Positions 50,683 to 59,505 are shown, counted from the first letter of the stretch. The stretch is DNA of 64,000 nt from Sulfitobacter brevis (GCF_900112755.1 NZ_FOMW01000011.1:107405-171404), one strand, 5' to 3'. The notes: generated by a model from the sequence alone, not told the origin. Numbers and translations are program-made.

Positions 50683-51777
50683 TCAGTACTTGAGGAACTT
50701 GTTGCGCGCGATCTGATAGGGCATGTCGATCTTCTCGGTCCGCGTACGAACAAGGTTGAGCGCCTCGACAAAGCTCTCGGCGGTCTTTTTTACCAGCGGG
50801 TCATCGCTCGCCCGCAATTCTTCAACCACTTCGATCGAGGCTTTGGCACCGGCTTCCATAATATCCTCAGGGAAGTCGCGCACGATGACGCCGTGGTCGT
50901 TCACCAGCGTCTGCAGGGCACGGGGATCGTTGGCGTAGAAATCCGCCGCAACCTGATCGTACTCCGCTTGGCTGACATCACGAATGATCGCCTGCAGGTC
51001 CTCGGGCAGCGCCTGATACTTGGCCTTATCGACCACAAGCTCGGTCGCCAGACCGGATTCCACAAAGCTTGGCATGTAGTAGTTCTTGGCAACCTGATGG
51101 AAGCCAAGCGCCAGATCGTTGTAGGGGCCGACGAACTCTGCCGCGTCCAGCGTACCGGACTGAAGTGCTTGGAAAATCTCGCCCGCAGCCATGTTGGTCA
51201 CGGTCGCGCCAAGCTTTTCCCAAACCCGGCCACCAAGACCAGGAGTCCGGAAACGTACGCCTTTGACATCTTCAACGCTCTTCAACTCGTCGCGGAACCA
51301 ACCGCCCGCCTGCGTGCCGGTGTTGCCCGACAAAAAGCCCTGAACGCCGAACTGGTCATAGATCTCGTCCCAGATTTCCTGACCGCCCATATACCGCACC
51401 CAAGCTGTCAGCTCGGAGGTGGTCATGCCGTAGGGCACGCCGGTAAAGAACGACAGCGCGGGCGATTTGTTCTGCCAGTAATAGGCAGCGCCGTGGCTCA
51501 TCTCGGCGGTGCCGTCGATGACCGCGTCCAGCGATTGCAGCGGTGGCACAAGTTCGCCCGCCGAATAGACCTGAATGGTCAGACGCCCGCCCGAAGCAGC
51601 CGTGATCCGGTCCGCCAGACGCTGCGCGCCGACACCCAGACCGGGGAAGTTCTTTGGCCAGGTGGTAACCATGCGCCATGTAATTTTGTCTTGTGCAAGC
51701 GCCGGTGCGGCGAGTGTCGCAGCCGATGCGCCAACGCCCAGTACACCTGCGCGTTTGATGAATGAACGACGATCCAT
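50683..51777 (-). CDS. TRAP transporter substrate-binding protein (DctP/TakP type, Tat signal)
   Basis: 364-aa periplasmic protein. Twin-arginine signal MDRRSFIKRAGVLGVGASAA with cleavage near PALA-QD. GGGAGGT lies a few bases upstream. The mature part has TWPKNFPGLGVGAQRLADRI, YSAGELVPPLQSLDAV and AQYK-like segments that resemble the alpha-keto-acid binder TakP and lactate-type binders. It is transcribed toward the DctQM genes, not with them, which is unusual for TRAP systems. Confidence 0.9.
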   Translation of the reverse strand: MDRRSFIKRAGVLGVGASAATLAAPALAQDKITWRMVTTWPKNFPGLGVGAQRLADRITAASGGRLTIQVYSAGELVPPLQSLDAVIDGTAEMSHGAAYYWQNKSPALSFFTGVPYGMTTSELTAWVRYMGGQEIWDEIYDQFGVQGFLSGNTGTQAGGWFRDELKSVEDVKGVRFRTPGLGGRVWEKLGATVTNMAAGEIFQALQSGTLDAAEFVGPYNDLALGFHQVAKNYYMPSFVESGLATELVVDKAKYQALPEDLQAIIRDVSQAEYDQVAADFYANDPRALQTLVNDHGVIVRDFPEDIMEAGAKASIEVVEELRASDDPLVKKTAESFVEALNLVRTRTEKIDMPYQIARNKFLKY

Positions 51778-52355
51778 TCGGGACCTCCCTTGAGTATATC
51801 CTACGCCAAGCGGCAGACAGCCCGCCGCCGTGTGCCAACCAAATTAGTCAGCACCGGTACCTAAATCCGCAATTATAGGAATGTCCAGATTGGCACGCAT
51901 GTGATCGATGAAATTGCAGATATTTCGTAGAGCGCACTCAGATTGGCAATTAATTGCCGCCAGAATTGAAATTATTTGCCACTCAATTCAGCGAACCTCT
52001 CAGAATGCGAAAATGTCGTGCCTGCGTTTTGGGCAGGCTCCGTCTCAGCCGAACCTCTTCAGATCTCCTCCGCTTTCCAGAAGGCGCCAATCCGCCGCCG
52101 CCACCCGCTCCGGTCGGGCAACCTCTGCCTCAATCAACCGCAGAGTGCTAATTCTTCCGGCAGTTACCCTGCGTCACTTTTTTTATTGCACGATTTGAAG
52201 GCATTAGCGCCTCGGCACCCTTTCGCAAACTGCATAGCACCTATGCCGAACTGGGGGTTGGAACCGGCAGGGGTGAGGGCTATCTCTGCATTGCAGCGAA
52301 AAATACTGCGGTGCAGCATCCCCCGCATCGCGCCACCCTCATATGGAGAACGGCA
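51778..52355. promoter_or_regulatory. 578-bp divergent region between TRAP binding protein and DUF1127 gene
   Basis: No gene is supported here. The left part should hold the promoter of the TRAP binding protein. The right part has a GCATAG-CAC-CTATGC palindrome (52232-52246) and two tandem CTGC-N3-GCAG sites just before the DUF1127 gene. Several short open frames overlap one another and show no protein-like character. Confidence 0.55.
52286..52316. promoter_or_regulatory. Two tandem CTGC-N3-GCAG sites (PhaR-like operators)
   Basis: CTGC-ATT-GCAG at 52286-52296 and CTGC-GGT-GCAG at 52306-52316, centres 20 bp apart, which puts them on the same helix face. PhaR, the polyhydroxybutyrate regulator of Paracoccus and Rhodobacter, is known to bind this motif. 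The DUF1127 start lies 39 bp downstream. Confidence 0.65.
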
Positions 52356-52622
52356 ATGAGCACGACCAACGACACATACGAAGGCACCGTCTTTTTGGCT
52401 CAGTCCAAACGGTTCGCCGCATACACCGCAAACGCAGTCGGCGGCGTCCTGTTGGGCTTTGGCAGAGGCATTCACCGCATGTCCAAGCGCATGCAGGTTT
52501 CCCGCATGCAATCGGTTTTGAATGCAATGTCCGACGCAGAACTCAAGACAATTGATCTCGAGCGCCGCGATATCCCCCAGCGGGCGCGGTTCCTCGTCGA
52601 CTACGAATACGACGGTCTATAA
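52356..52622 (+). CDS. DUF1127 domain small protein
   Basis: 88-aa protein. I chose the ATG at 52356, which has GGAGA nine bases upstream. The C-terminal RMQSVLNAMSDAELKTIDLE followed by RRDIP is the DUF1127 pattern (short helix, conserved L-x-D/T-I-x-L-x-R-x-D-I). The N-terminal part is an extra 50 residues, longer than minimal DUF1127 proteins. In Rhodobacter sphaeroides a DUF1127 protein (CcaF1) acts in RNA and stress physiology and is co-transcribed with anti-SD-loop sRNAs. Two PhaR-like sites upstream suggest carbon-storage control. Confidence 0.75.
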   Translation: MSTTNDTYEGTVFLAQSKRFAAYTANAVGGVLLGFGRGIHRMSKRMQVSRMQSVLNAMSDAELKTIDLERRDIPQRARFLVDYEYDGL

Positions 52623-52632
52623 GAAGCGATGG

Positions 52633-52656
52633 GTCTCCGTCTGTCAGGACGGAGAC
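52633..52656 (+). terminator. Hairpin at the end of the DUF1127 gene
   Basis: GTCTCCGTC (52633-52641) pairs with GACGGAGAC (52648-52656) around TGTCAG. It overlaps the last codons of the convergent permease gene. No T run follows. Confidence 0.5.
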
Positions 52657-53822
52657 ATCCCGCGCAACCGCTCTGACCGGCGGCGCAGAAACTCTAGCGT
52701 GGTCAGCAAGCAGATCGAGATGCCCACCAGCAGTGTCGCCACGGCCAGAATGGTCGGGCTGATCTGCTCACGCAGGCCGGTAAACATCTGCCACGGCAGC
52801 GTCTTTTGACCCGCCGAGCCTACGAACAACACCACCACAACCTCATCAAAAGACGTGATAAAGGCAAACAAACCGCCCGAGATCACGCCCGGCAGAATCA
52901 GCGGCATCTGCACCTTGAAGAAGGTACGCACAGGGCTCGCGCCCATATTCGCCGCCGCCCTGGTAAGTGAATTGTCAAAGCCTACCAAGGTTGCGGTGAC
53001 CGTGATGATCACAAAGGGAATCCCCAACGCGGCATGTGCCAGAACCACCCCAAGGTAGGTGCCCTGCAAACCGATCCGACTGTAGAAGAAGTACATCCCC
53101 GCCGCCGAAATGATCAGCGGCACGATCATCGGTGAAATCAGGATCGCCATGATTACACGGCGGAATGGCATATGCGGCTGGCTCAGACCAATCGCTGCCA
53201 GGGTGCCGAAGCCAACTGACAACAGCGTTGCTGCCGGGGCGATGCGGATCGAGTTGCGCACCGCGTTCTGCCAGTCCTGATTGCTAAAGAAATCGCGGTA
53301 ATGCTTAAGCGAATAACCCGCCGGGTCAAACCGCAGCATCTCTGGCGTGAAGGTGAAGAAATTCTCGGCGTTGAAGCTTAGCGGCATGACCACAAGGATC
53401 GGCGTGATGAGAAATATAAAGATGGCACCGCAAATAACACGGAAAGTGTAGTGCCACAGCACCTGTCCGCCGGTCAGATAGGGCGGCACCTTGGCGCGGT
53501 AGCGCCCTTCATAAAGCCAGTAGCTGAGCCATGCGAAGAACCAGCCGAAGGCCAACCCGACGACGATCCCCGGTATGCCGCCAAACATCCAGCCCGCAAT
53601 CGCCATCAGCAGCATCAGGCCCAATCGCCCTACCCGCTCATTGGAAATGACGGTGGTCAGCACAAAGGCCACTGCCGCCATGGCGATAGCGCCAATGACT
53701 ATGCCCAGTGGCCCGCTGCCTTGCGCGGTGCCGACGAAAAGCCCCGCCAACGCCCCGAAGGCGGCGACGACAGAGAGGTAGAACACGGGTTTTGTGCGTG
53801 AAATCGGTGTGAGTGCGGCCAT
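52644..53822 (-). CDS. Polyamine-type ABC transporter permease (PotC-like) with extended N-terminus
   Basis: 392 aa from the ATG at 53822, just after the stop of the upstream permease gene. A standard PotC-like core of about 260 residues occupies the C-terminal part, with the EAA loop as RAAANMGASPVRTFFKVQMPL. Ahead of it lie about 125 extra residues with four hydrophobic helices (around 14-33, 37-56, 64-83, 84-98). A longer frame to 53924 lies inside the upstream gene and is rejected. It forms the channel with the gene at 53827-55521. Confidence 0.88.
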   Translation of the reverse strand: MAALTPISRTKPVFYLSVVAAFGALAGLFVGTAQGSGPLGIVIGAIAMAAVAFVLTTVISNERVGRLGLMLLMAIAGWMFGGIPGIVVGLAFGWFFAWLSYWLYEGRYRAKVPPYLTGGQVLWHYTFRVICGAIFIFLITPILVVMPLSFNAENFFTFTPEMLRFDPAGYSLKHYRDFFSNQDWQNAVRNSIRIAPAATLLSVGFGTLAAIGLSQPHMPFRRVIMAILISPMIVPLIISAAGMYFFYSRIGLQGTYLGVVLAHAALGIPFVIITVTATLVGFDNSLTRAAANMGASPVRTFFKVQMPLILPGVISGGLFAFITSFDEVVVVLFVGSAGQKTLPWQMFTGLREQISPTILAVATLLVGISICLLTTLEFLRRRSERLRGMSPS

Positions 53823-53826
53823 CAGA

Positions 53827-55521
53827 TCAGCCTCCCAGCTTGACGTTGTCGATGCCGACAATCTTGTCATAGGCATAATAAAGCAGCAGCACCGCCGCCA
53901 GCAGGATCGCTCCAAGCGCAGCACCCAAGCCCCAGTTCAGCGAACTCGAGATGTGATAGGCGATACGGTTGGAGATAAACGTACCGGAAGTACCACCAAC
54001 GATTTCGGGCGTGATGTAATAGCCAATCGACAGAATGAACACGAGGATCGACCCCGCCCCGATGCCCGGCACACTTTGTGGGAAGTACACCCGCCAGAAG
54101 GCGGTCCAGTTCGTCGCCCCAAGGCTTTTCGCGGCACGCAGATAGGTCTGCGGTACGGTGGCCATCACTGAATAGAGCGGCAAAATCATGAACGGCAGCA
54201 GGATATGCGTCATCGCAATGATCGTACCGGTCTGATTGTTGATTAGCGCCAATCGGTCATCCGTGGCGACAATCCCCAGCCAGACCAGCGTTTCATTCAC
54301 CACGCCTTGATGCTGCAGCATTACCTTCCAGGCACTGGTCCGCACCAGAAGCGAGGTCCAGAACGGCAACAGCACGAGGATCATCAACAGGTTTGCAGTG
54401 CGCGCAGGCAGGTTCGCCAGCAGCCACGCCACCGGATAGCCCAACAAAATGCACGACACGGTGATCACTATCGACATCACCATCGTGCGCCAGAACAGCG
54501 TCAGATAAATCTGCTGGTTCTCGGGGCGCATTTCGGGGCCGTCGGCACCCTTTTGCATGTCGATCGCATTAAGAAAATATCCATTGGTATAACGCGGGCT
54601 ATAGGCCTGAATGGTGCGCCACACCTCAACGTCCTGCCAATCCTTGTCAATCTTGGTAAAGGCTTCAGCGAAGTTCACCGTCTCGAAATCCGCGACCGCA
54701 CTGGCAGCTTCTGACAATTCGGCGGCACCGGCTACCTTCAGACCAGCAAAGGTCACAGGCTCGGCGCGCTGCAAATCGTCATAAAGCGAGGAATAGACCA
54801 AAGCCCAAGGGTCTTTCTTGGCGAGGTTATCTTCGTCCTCGACCTGGGTGAACTTGGCATAATTGGCAAAGCTCTCGGATGTTGCGGGCAGAAAAACGTC
54901 GATCCCGTCGCGCAATTCGAACTTGGGCTGCTTGTCGTCCGATTTTGGATCCCAGCCCGCCATGTCGGCGTTCCATGCGTCGGATCCCATCAGGGTGTTC
55001 CAGTTTTCACCCTTCTTCCAGAACCGGTCGAGCTTCTCGAACTGGTCCTGATAGACTTCCGCCATATCCTCGACCTTGCGGCCGGATTTACGGAACAGGG
55101 ATGAAACGCCGGTTAATTCATAGTTGAGACGCGAGCCCAGCCGTGTGTGCAGCTTGGCTTCCTGCGCCTCGAAGATATCTTTGAACAGGGCCTTAAAGAC
55201 AGGCGCGCCGGGCGGTGTGCCGCTCTCGGCATCCCAGTCGGCTAGCAAATCCGTGGTGCGCGGCAGGGTTTCTGAAACGATCTCGTTCTCGACCGAGCGG
55301 AACAACATATCCGCAATCGGCGCGATAAAGGTGACCAATACGAAAATCAGCAGCGGAGCCACCAGCGCCAAGGCGCGCAATTTTTGCACCCGCAGGGCAC
55401 GGCTTAGTGATTTTTTCAGCGGCGTGCCATCGGCGGCAAGCACGGGTCCGTCCGCAATCTTCAGCCCGTCATCCGGTGTCGGCGCGGTCTTTGCGGTGGT
55501 GGCGTCGTTCACATCGCTCAT
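53827..55521 (-). CDS. Polyamine-type ABC transporter permease (PotB-like) with large periplasmic insert
   Basis: 564 aa, nearly twice the usual 290. The first helix is LRALALVAPLLIFVLVTFIA at about residues 49-68. About 250 hydrophilic residues then come before the second helix (FWRTMVMSIVITVSCILLGY, about 340). Topology puts this insert in the periplasm. The C-terminal core has the EAA loop as RAAKSLGATNWTAFWRVYFP. The insert may dock the binding protein or another partner. It is in one operon with the ATPase, binding protein and PotC-like gene. Confidence 0.88.
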   Translation of the reverse strand: MSDVNDATTAKTAPTPDDGLKIADGPVLAADGTPLKKSLSRALRVQKLRALALVAPLLIFVLVTFIAPIADMLFRSVENEIVSETLPRTTDLLADWDAESGTPPGAPVFKALFKDIFEAQEAKLHTRLGSRLNYELTGVSSLFRKSGRKVEDMAEVYQDQFEKLDRFWKKGENWNTLMGSDAWNADMAGWDPKSDDKQPKFELRDGIDVFLPATSESFANYAKFTQVEDEDNLAKKDPWALVYSSLYDDLQRAEPVTFAGLKVAGAAELSEAASAVADFETVNFAEAFTKIDKDWQDVEVWRTIQAYSPRYTNGYFLNAIDMQKGADGPEMRPENQQIYLTLFWRTMVMSIVITVSCILLGYPVAWLLANLPARTANLLMILVLLPFWTSLLVRTSAWKVMLQHQGVVNETLVWLGIVATDDRLALINNQTGTIIAMTHILLPFMILPLYSVMATVPQTYLRAAKSLGATNWTAFWRVYFPQSVPGIGAGSILVFILSIGYYITPEIVGGTSGTFISNRIAYHISSSLNWGLGAALGAILLAAVLLLYYAYDKIVGIDNVKLGG

Positions 55522-55581
55522 GTCAGGCTCGCTGCATTAGGTCGGAGGAATGAATGAAGTTTCAGATGAAACAATGGGGGT

Positions 55582-55606
55582 GGAAGGGGCCGCGAGGGCC
55601 CCTTCC
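55582..55606 (-). terminator. Hairpin between binding protein and PotB-like gene
   Basis: GGAAGGGGCC (55582-55591) pairs perfectly with GGCCCCTTCC (55597-55606) around GCGAG. It lies directly after the binding-protein stop in the minus-strand operon. Confidence 0.7.
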
Positions 55607-55617
55607 GATAGGGTCGC

Positions 55618-56724
55618 TTATTGAACCAACCACGCCTGGAACTTCGCGTCGATGTCGTCGCGGTAGTCAGCCCAGAACTCGTAGTTGAAGTTGAACACGT
55701 TGGTCGCGTTCGCCGGATCTGTTGGCATGTGCTGTGCCATGTCGATGCCCAGATCGGCGTGCTTCCCAACCAGCGGTGCCGAAGACGCACGTGCCGGACC
55801 GTAGGAGATGTACTTGGCCTGATCCGCCAGACGCTGTGTGTCTGTGGCGAACATGATGTAATCCAATGCGCGGGCTTTACGCTCGTCGGTCAGACCGGCG
55901 GGAATGATCCAGCCGTCGATGTCGAACATCTGGCCGTCCCACATCATTGCAACAGGCTGGTCCTGCTCTTCGATGACCGAGAAAAGACGCCCGTTGTATG
56001 TCGAACCGATGACAACTTCGCCATCTGCCAAAAGCTGGGGCGTATCCGCACCGGCGTTCCACCAGATCACGTCGTCTTTGATGGTTGCCAGCTTATCAAG
56101 CGCCTGCTGCTGACCTTCTGGTGTTTCCAGCAAGTCATAGATGGCTTCTTTTTCGACGCCGTCACAGAGCAGAGCCCATTCCATGTTGCCGATGGGACGC
56201 TTTTCCAGTGCACGCTTGCCAGGGTAGGCTTCGGTGTCGAAGATCGAGCAGACCGATGTTGGGGGCGTGTCGCCGACCATGTCGGTGCGATAGCCGAAGG
56301 TGGTCGAGAAAACGATCTGCGGGATAAAGCAATCGTTGATCAACGTGCCGCCGAAATCGTCTGTCGCGGAGGAGCCGTCGTCACCTTTGGCGAGCATCTC
56401 GTCAAAGTTAATTTCCATCGCAAGGCCTTCGTCGCACAGACGGAAGGAGTCAGCAGCCGTTACATCGACCACATCCCACGAGACATTGCCCGCTTCGCTC
56501 ATGGCGCGCAGTTTGGCCACGGCATCGGCAGAGGATTCGTCGTTGATGATCTTAACGCCGGTCTTCTCTGCATAGGGCTCGTTATAGGCCTTCTGCTGCG
56601 AGTTGGAGTAAGCGCCGCCCCAGCTGACGATGGTCATTTCGTTTGCCATGTGGGCATCGGCGAATGCCATGCCGGACGCCACTGTCAGCGCCGAGGTGGC
56701 CAGTAATGTTTTGGTCAGTTTCAT
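55618..56724 (-). CDS. Polyamine-type ABC transporter substrate-binding protein, second system
   Basis: 368-aa periplasmic protein of the PotD family. The ATG at 56724 has GGGAGA upstream and gives a Sec signal MKLTKTLLATSALTVASGMA. The mature N-terminus NEMTIVSWGGAYSNSQQKAY and the SWDVVDVTAADSFRLCDEG segment are typical. The pocket stretch WNAGADTPQLLADGEVVIGS is of the putrescine/spermidine type. It lies between the ATPase and permease genes on the minus strand. Next-door aminotransferase and creatinase genes suggest an amine, guanidino compound or osmolyte as ligand. Confidence 0.88.
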   Translation of the reverse strand: MKLTKTLLATSALTVASGMAFADAHMANEMTIVSWGGAYSNSQQKAYNEPYAEKTGVKIINDESSADAVAKLRAMSEAGNVSWDVVDVTAADSFRLCDEGLAMEINFDEMLAKGDDGSSATDDFGGTLINDCFIPQIVFSTTFGYRTDMVGDTPPTSVCSIFDTEAYPGKRALEKRPIGNMEWALLCDGVEKEAIYDLLETPEGQQQALDKLATIKDDVIWWNAGADTPQLLADGEVVIGSTYNGRLFSVIEEQDQPVAMMWDGQMFDIDGWIIPAGLTDERKARALDYIMFATDTQRLADQAKYISYGPARASSAPLVGKHADLGIDMAQHMPTDPANATNVFNFNYEFWADYRDDIDAKFQAWLVQ

Positions 56725-56836
56725 TAAGATTCTCCCAATTTTTTCCGGGTTTTTAGGTTCGGGCTGTGACACCGGATTTGACACGGCCCATTCAGATCAT
56801 CCGCAGCGTATTGCGGACGATATGACGCGTGCCGGA

Positions 56837-57937
56837 TTATGCATCCAGCGCGCGACAATCCTCTGCCTGCCAGCCAATCTCGACGGTCTGGCCAGGTTGC
56901 AAACGCACCTGATCGGGGGCGTTGCGTGTTTTCACAATGAAGTTGTCATTGCCAGCGACCCGCAGACGGGTGCGGAAAATATCGCCCATATAGATGAACT
57001 CAAGCACTTCGGCCTTCAGCGTATGAGCACCCTCATTCAGGCGCGACATATCAAACTCGACCCGCTCGGGGCGGATTGAGACCTGTGTGCGCTCGCCGGG
57101 TTTCGAGACATTCACCGGCTTGGCGTCGATCAGGCTGCCGTCATCAAGCTGCACCAGCGCGATGCCTTTGTTGATCTCTTTGACCACACCTTGCAGCGTA
57201 TTATTTTCACCGATGAACTGCGCCACGAAGGAGTTTTGCGGTTCTTCGTAAAGCTGATCTGGTGGCGCAAGCTGCTGGATGCGTCCGTCTTCAAACACCG
57301 CGACACGGTCCGACATGGTCAAAGCTTCGGTCTGGTCGTGGGTCACATAGACCACGGTGATGCCCAGATTGTCGGCGATGTGCTTGATCTCGAACTGCAT
57401 GTGTTCGCGCAGCTGTTTGTCCAGCGCGCCGAGCGGTTCGTCCATCAACACCAGATCGGGTTCAAACACCAAAGCCCGCGACAGGGCGACACGCTGCTGC
57501 TGACCGCCCGAAAGCTGAGCCGGACGCCGACCCCCGAAACTGCCCATCTGGACCATATCCAGCGCACGGGCGACTTTGGCTTCGCGGTCCGACTTGCTCA
57601 TCTTGCGCACTTCCAGAGGGAAGGCGAGGTTTTCGGCAATCGTCATATGCGGGAACAGGGCGTAGTTCTGGAAGACCATGCCGATGCCACGCTTGTGCGG
57701 CGATATGTTGTTGATCGGTTTGCCGTCCAACAAGATGTCGCCGTGGGTCGCTGTCTCGAAACCCGCGAGCATCATAAGGCACGTCGTCTTGCCCGAACCC
57801 GATGGGCCCAACATCGTCAGAAATTCGCCCTTGCCGATGGAAAGGTTCAAATCTTTGACGACGAGTGTCTCACCATCGTAGCTTTTCTGCACGCGATCAA
57901 ACACGACGAAACCGTCGTCAGTGACTGTCTTTGACAA
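56837..57937 (-). CDS. Polyamine-type ABC transporter ATP-binding protein, second system
   Basis: 366-aa ATPase. Walker A GPSGSGKTT at about residues 44-52, signature LSGGQQQRVALSR, Walker B LVLMDEPLGALD, switch His THDQTEALTMS. The C-terminal TOBE domain covers about residues 285-360. It is first in the operon, followed by the binding protein and permeases, an order different from the first polyamine-type system in the window (10512-14432). Confidence 0.93.
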   Translation of the reverse strand: MSKTVTDDGFVVFDRVQKSYDGETLVVKDLNLSIGKGEFLTMLGPSGSGKTTCLMMLAGFETATHGDILLDGKPINNISPHKRGIGMVFQNYALFPHMTIAENLAFPLEVRKMSKSDREAKVARALDMVQMGSFGGRRPAQLSGGQQQRVALSRALVFEPDLVLMDEPLGALDKQLREHMQFEIKHIADNLGITVVYVTHDQTEALTMSDRVAVFEDGRIQQLAPPDQLYEEPQNSFVAQFIGENNTLQGVVKEINKGIALVQLDDGSLIDAKPVNVSKPGERTQVSIRPERVEFDMSRLNEGAHTLKAEVLEFIYMGDIFRTRLRVAGNDNFIVKTRNAPDQVRLQPGQTVEIGWQAEDCRALDA

Positions 57938-58043
57938 ATCGCACCTCCCCAGGTGTTATGTTGTTCTGCCTTTTTGGCATGTTGAATTATAACCAAACAC
58001 AAGCCCCAATGCTTTGCAACCTAACAGCAGTTGGCACAGGGAC

Positions 58044-58091
58044 GTCCTGACCGCCCTGCTGCATTTTCAGGCAGCGACAGGCGGTCAGGAC
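58044..58091. repeat. 12-bp perfect inverted repeat between aminotransferase and ATPase genes
   Basis: GTCCTGACCGCC (58044-58055) and GGCGGTCAGGAC (58080-58091) are perfect reverse complements. A GCTGC/GCAGC pair lies inside the 24-base spacer. It is about 40 bp after the aminotransferase stop; it may end that transcript or regulate the ATPase operon. No T run is present. Confidence 0.6.
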
Positions 58092-58131
58092 AGGGCCGAT
58101 GGCTCATGCAGGGTTAACCCTTGCGAGGCCT

Positions 58132-59505
58132 TCAGGCCCCCAGAACCTGATGGATTGCAGCTTTGGTTTTTTCTACAATTTCATCTGCTTCGGCGCGGGT
58201 CAGGCAGAAGGGCGGCGCGAATCCGATGATATCGCCCTGCGGCATCGCGCGGCCAATCACCCCCGAAGACAGCAGCGCCGCGACGACCTGAACACCGATC
58301 TTATCCGCCGGATCATAGAATTTGCGTCCCTCGCGATCCTTGACCAACTCGACGGCACACAGCATCCCTTCGCCGCGCACATCGCCGACATGCGGATGGT
58401 CGCCAACCGCCGCCCGCATCTGCTGGTTCAAATAAGCACCGACATCGCGGGCGTTGCCGATCAGATCGAGGTCTTCGATCAATTGCAGGTTCGCGACCCC
58501 TGCCGCCGCCCCGATGGGATGCGCCGCATAGGTCCAGCCGTGGCCCATGACACCGTTTTCATCCGCGCCCTGCTCCAGCACTTTCCACACCTTGTCCGAC
58601 ACGATCGAACCCGACAAAGGCGCATAGGCCGAGGTCAGCCCCTTGGCGATGGTGATGAAATCGGGCTTTAGGTCGTAGTGGTCCGAGCCGAACATGCTGC
58701 CCAGACGTCCAAAGCCGGTAACAACCTCATCTGCGATCAGCGCGATGTCGTGCTTTTGCAGCACAGCTTGGATCGCAGCCCAATAGCCTTCGGGCGGCGG
58801 CACAATGCCCCCCGTGCCCAGAACCGGCTCGCCTATAAAGGCCGCGATGGTATCCGCGCCCTCAAGGGCAATCATCTCTTCGAGATGCTCGACACAATAG
58901 GCGACGAACTCTGCCTCTGACTGCTCTAGATTTTCACGGCGGAAGAAATCCGGTGCCACGGTATGCAGCACCCCGTCGAGCGGAAGATCGAACTTGGCAT
59001 GAAACAGGCTCAGTCCCGTCAGCGATCCGGTCATCAGACCCGATCCGTGATACCCACGCCAGCGGCTAATCACCTTCTTCTTTTCGGGCCGTCCGAGGAT
59101 ATTGTTGTAATACCAAAGCAGCTTGATGTTGGTCTCGTTGGCATCTGACCCGCCCAGACCGAAATAGACTTTGGACATATGCGCAGGGGCGCGGTCCATC
59201 ACCATCTTGGCCAGCGTGATCGACGCCTCGGTGCCGTGGCCGGCATAGGCGTGGTAATAGCTCAGCTCGCTCGCCTGTTTTGCGATGGCATCGGTGATCT
59301 CGCGCCGCCCGTAACCGGCGTTCACACAATAAAGCCCTGCGAAGCCATCGAGCACGCGGTTGCCGTTGCGGTCCTCTATATGGCAGTCCTTCGCGCCCGA
59401 AATAATCCGCGAAGCACTTTCGCCGCGCGCATGCTGCGCCAGATGTGTCGATGGGTGAAAGAAGTTCTCACGGTCCCATTGGTCGAGTACGTCATTCGTC
59501 AGCAT
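58132..59505 (-). CDS. Class III (omega) aminotransferase, PLP-dependent
   Basis: 457-aa cytosolic enzyme that moves an amino group from a primary amine or omega-amino acid to pyruvate or a keto acid. PLP lysine is K288 in ITIAKGLTSAYAPLSG; the cofactor-binding Asp is D259 in LIADEVVTGFGRLG; GGSDANETNIKL at about 118-129 holds the phosphate. The start HPSTHLAQHARGE resembles putrescine/beta-alanine-pyruvate and related enzymes. It lies between the creatinase and the polyamine-type transporter on the same strand. Alternatives are 2,4-diaminobutyrate or taurine transaminase. Confidence 0.88.
   Translation of the reverse strand: MLTNDVLDQWDRENFFHPSTHLAQHARGESASRIISGAKDCHIEDRNGNRVLDGFAGLYCVNAGYGRREITDAIAKQASELSYYHAYAGHGTEASITLAKMVMDRAPAHMSKVYFGLGGSDANETNIKLLWYYNNILGRPEKKKVISRWRGYHGSGLMTGSLTGLSLFHAKFDLPLDGVLHTVAPDFFRRENLEQSEAEFVAYCVEHLEEMIALEGADTIAAFIGEPVLGTGGIVPPPEGYWAAIQAVLQKHDIALIADEVVTGFGRLGSMFGSDHYDLKPDFITIAKGLTSAYAPLSGSIVSDKVWKVLEQGADENGVMGHGWTYAAHPIGAAAGVANLQLIEDLDLIGNARDVGAYLNQQMRAAVGDHPHVGDVRGEGMLCAVELVKDREGRKFYDPADKIGVQVVAALLSSGVIGRAMPQGDIIGFAPPFCLTRAEADEIVEKTKAAIHQVLGA

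Noticed and set aside
50575..51765. 396-codon open frame on the plus strand
   Set aside because: Antisense shadow of the Tat-exported TRAP binding protein; it also runs through the terminator.
55621..56706. 361-codon open frame on the plus strand
   Set aside because: Antisense shadow of the polyamine-type binding protein gene.
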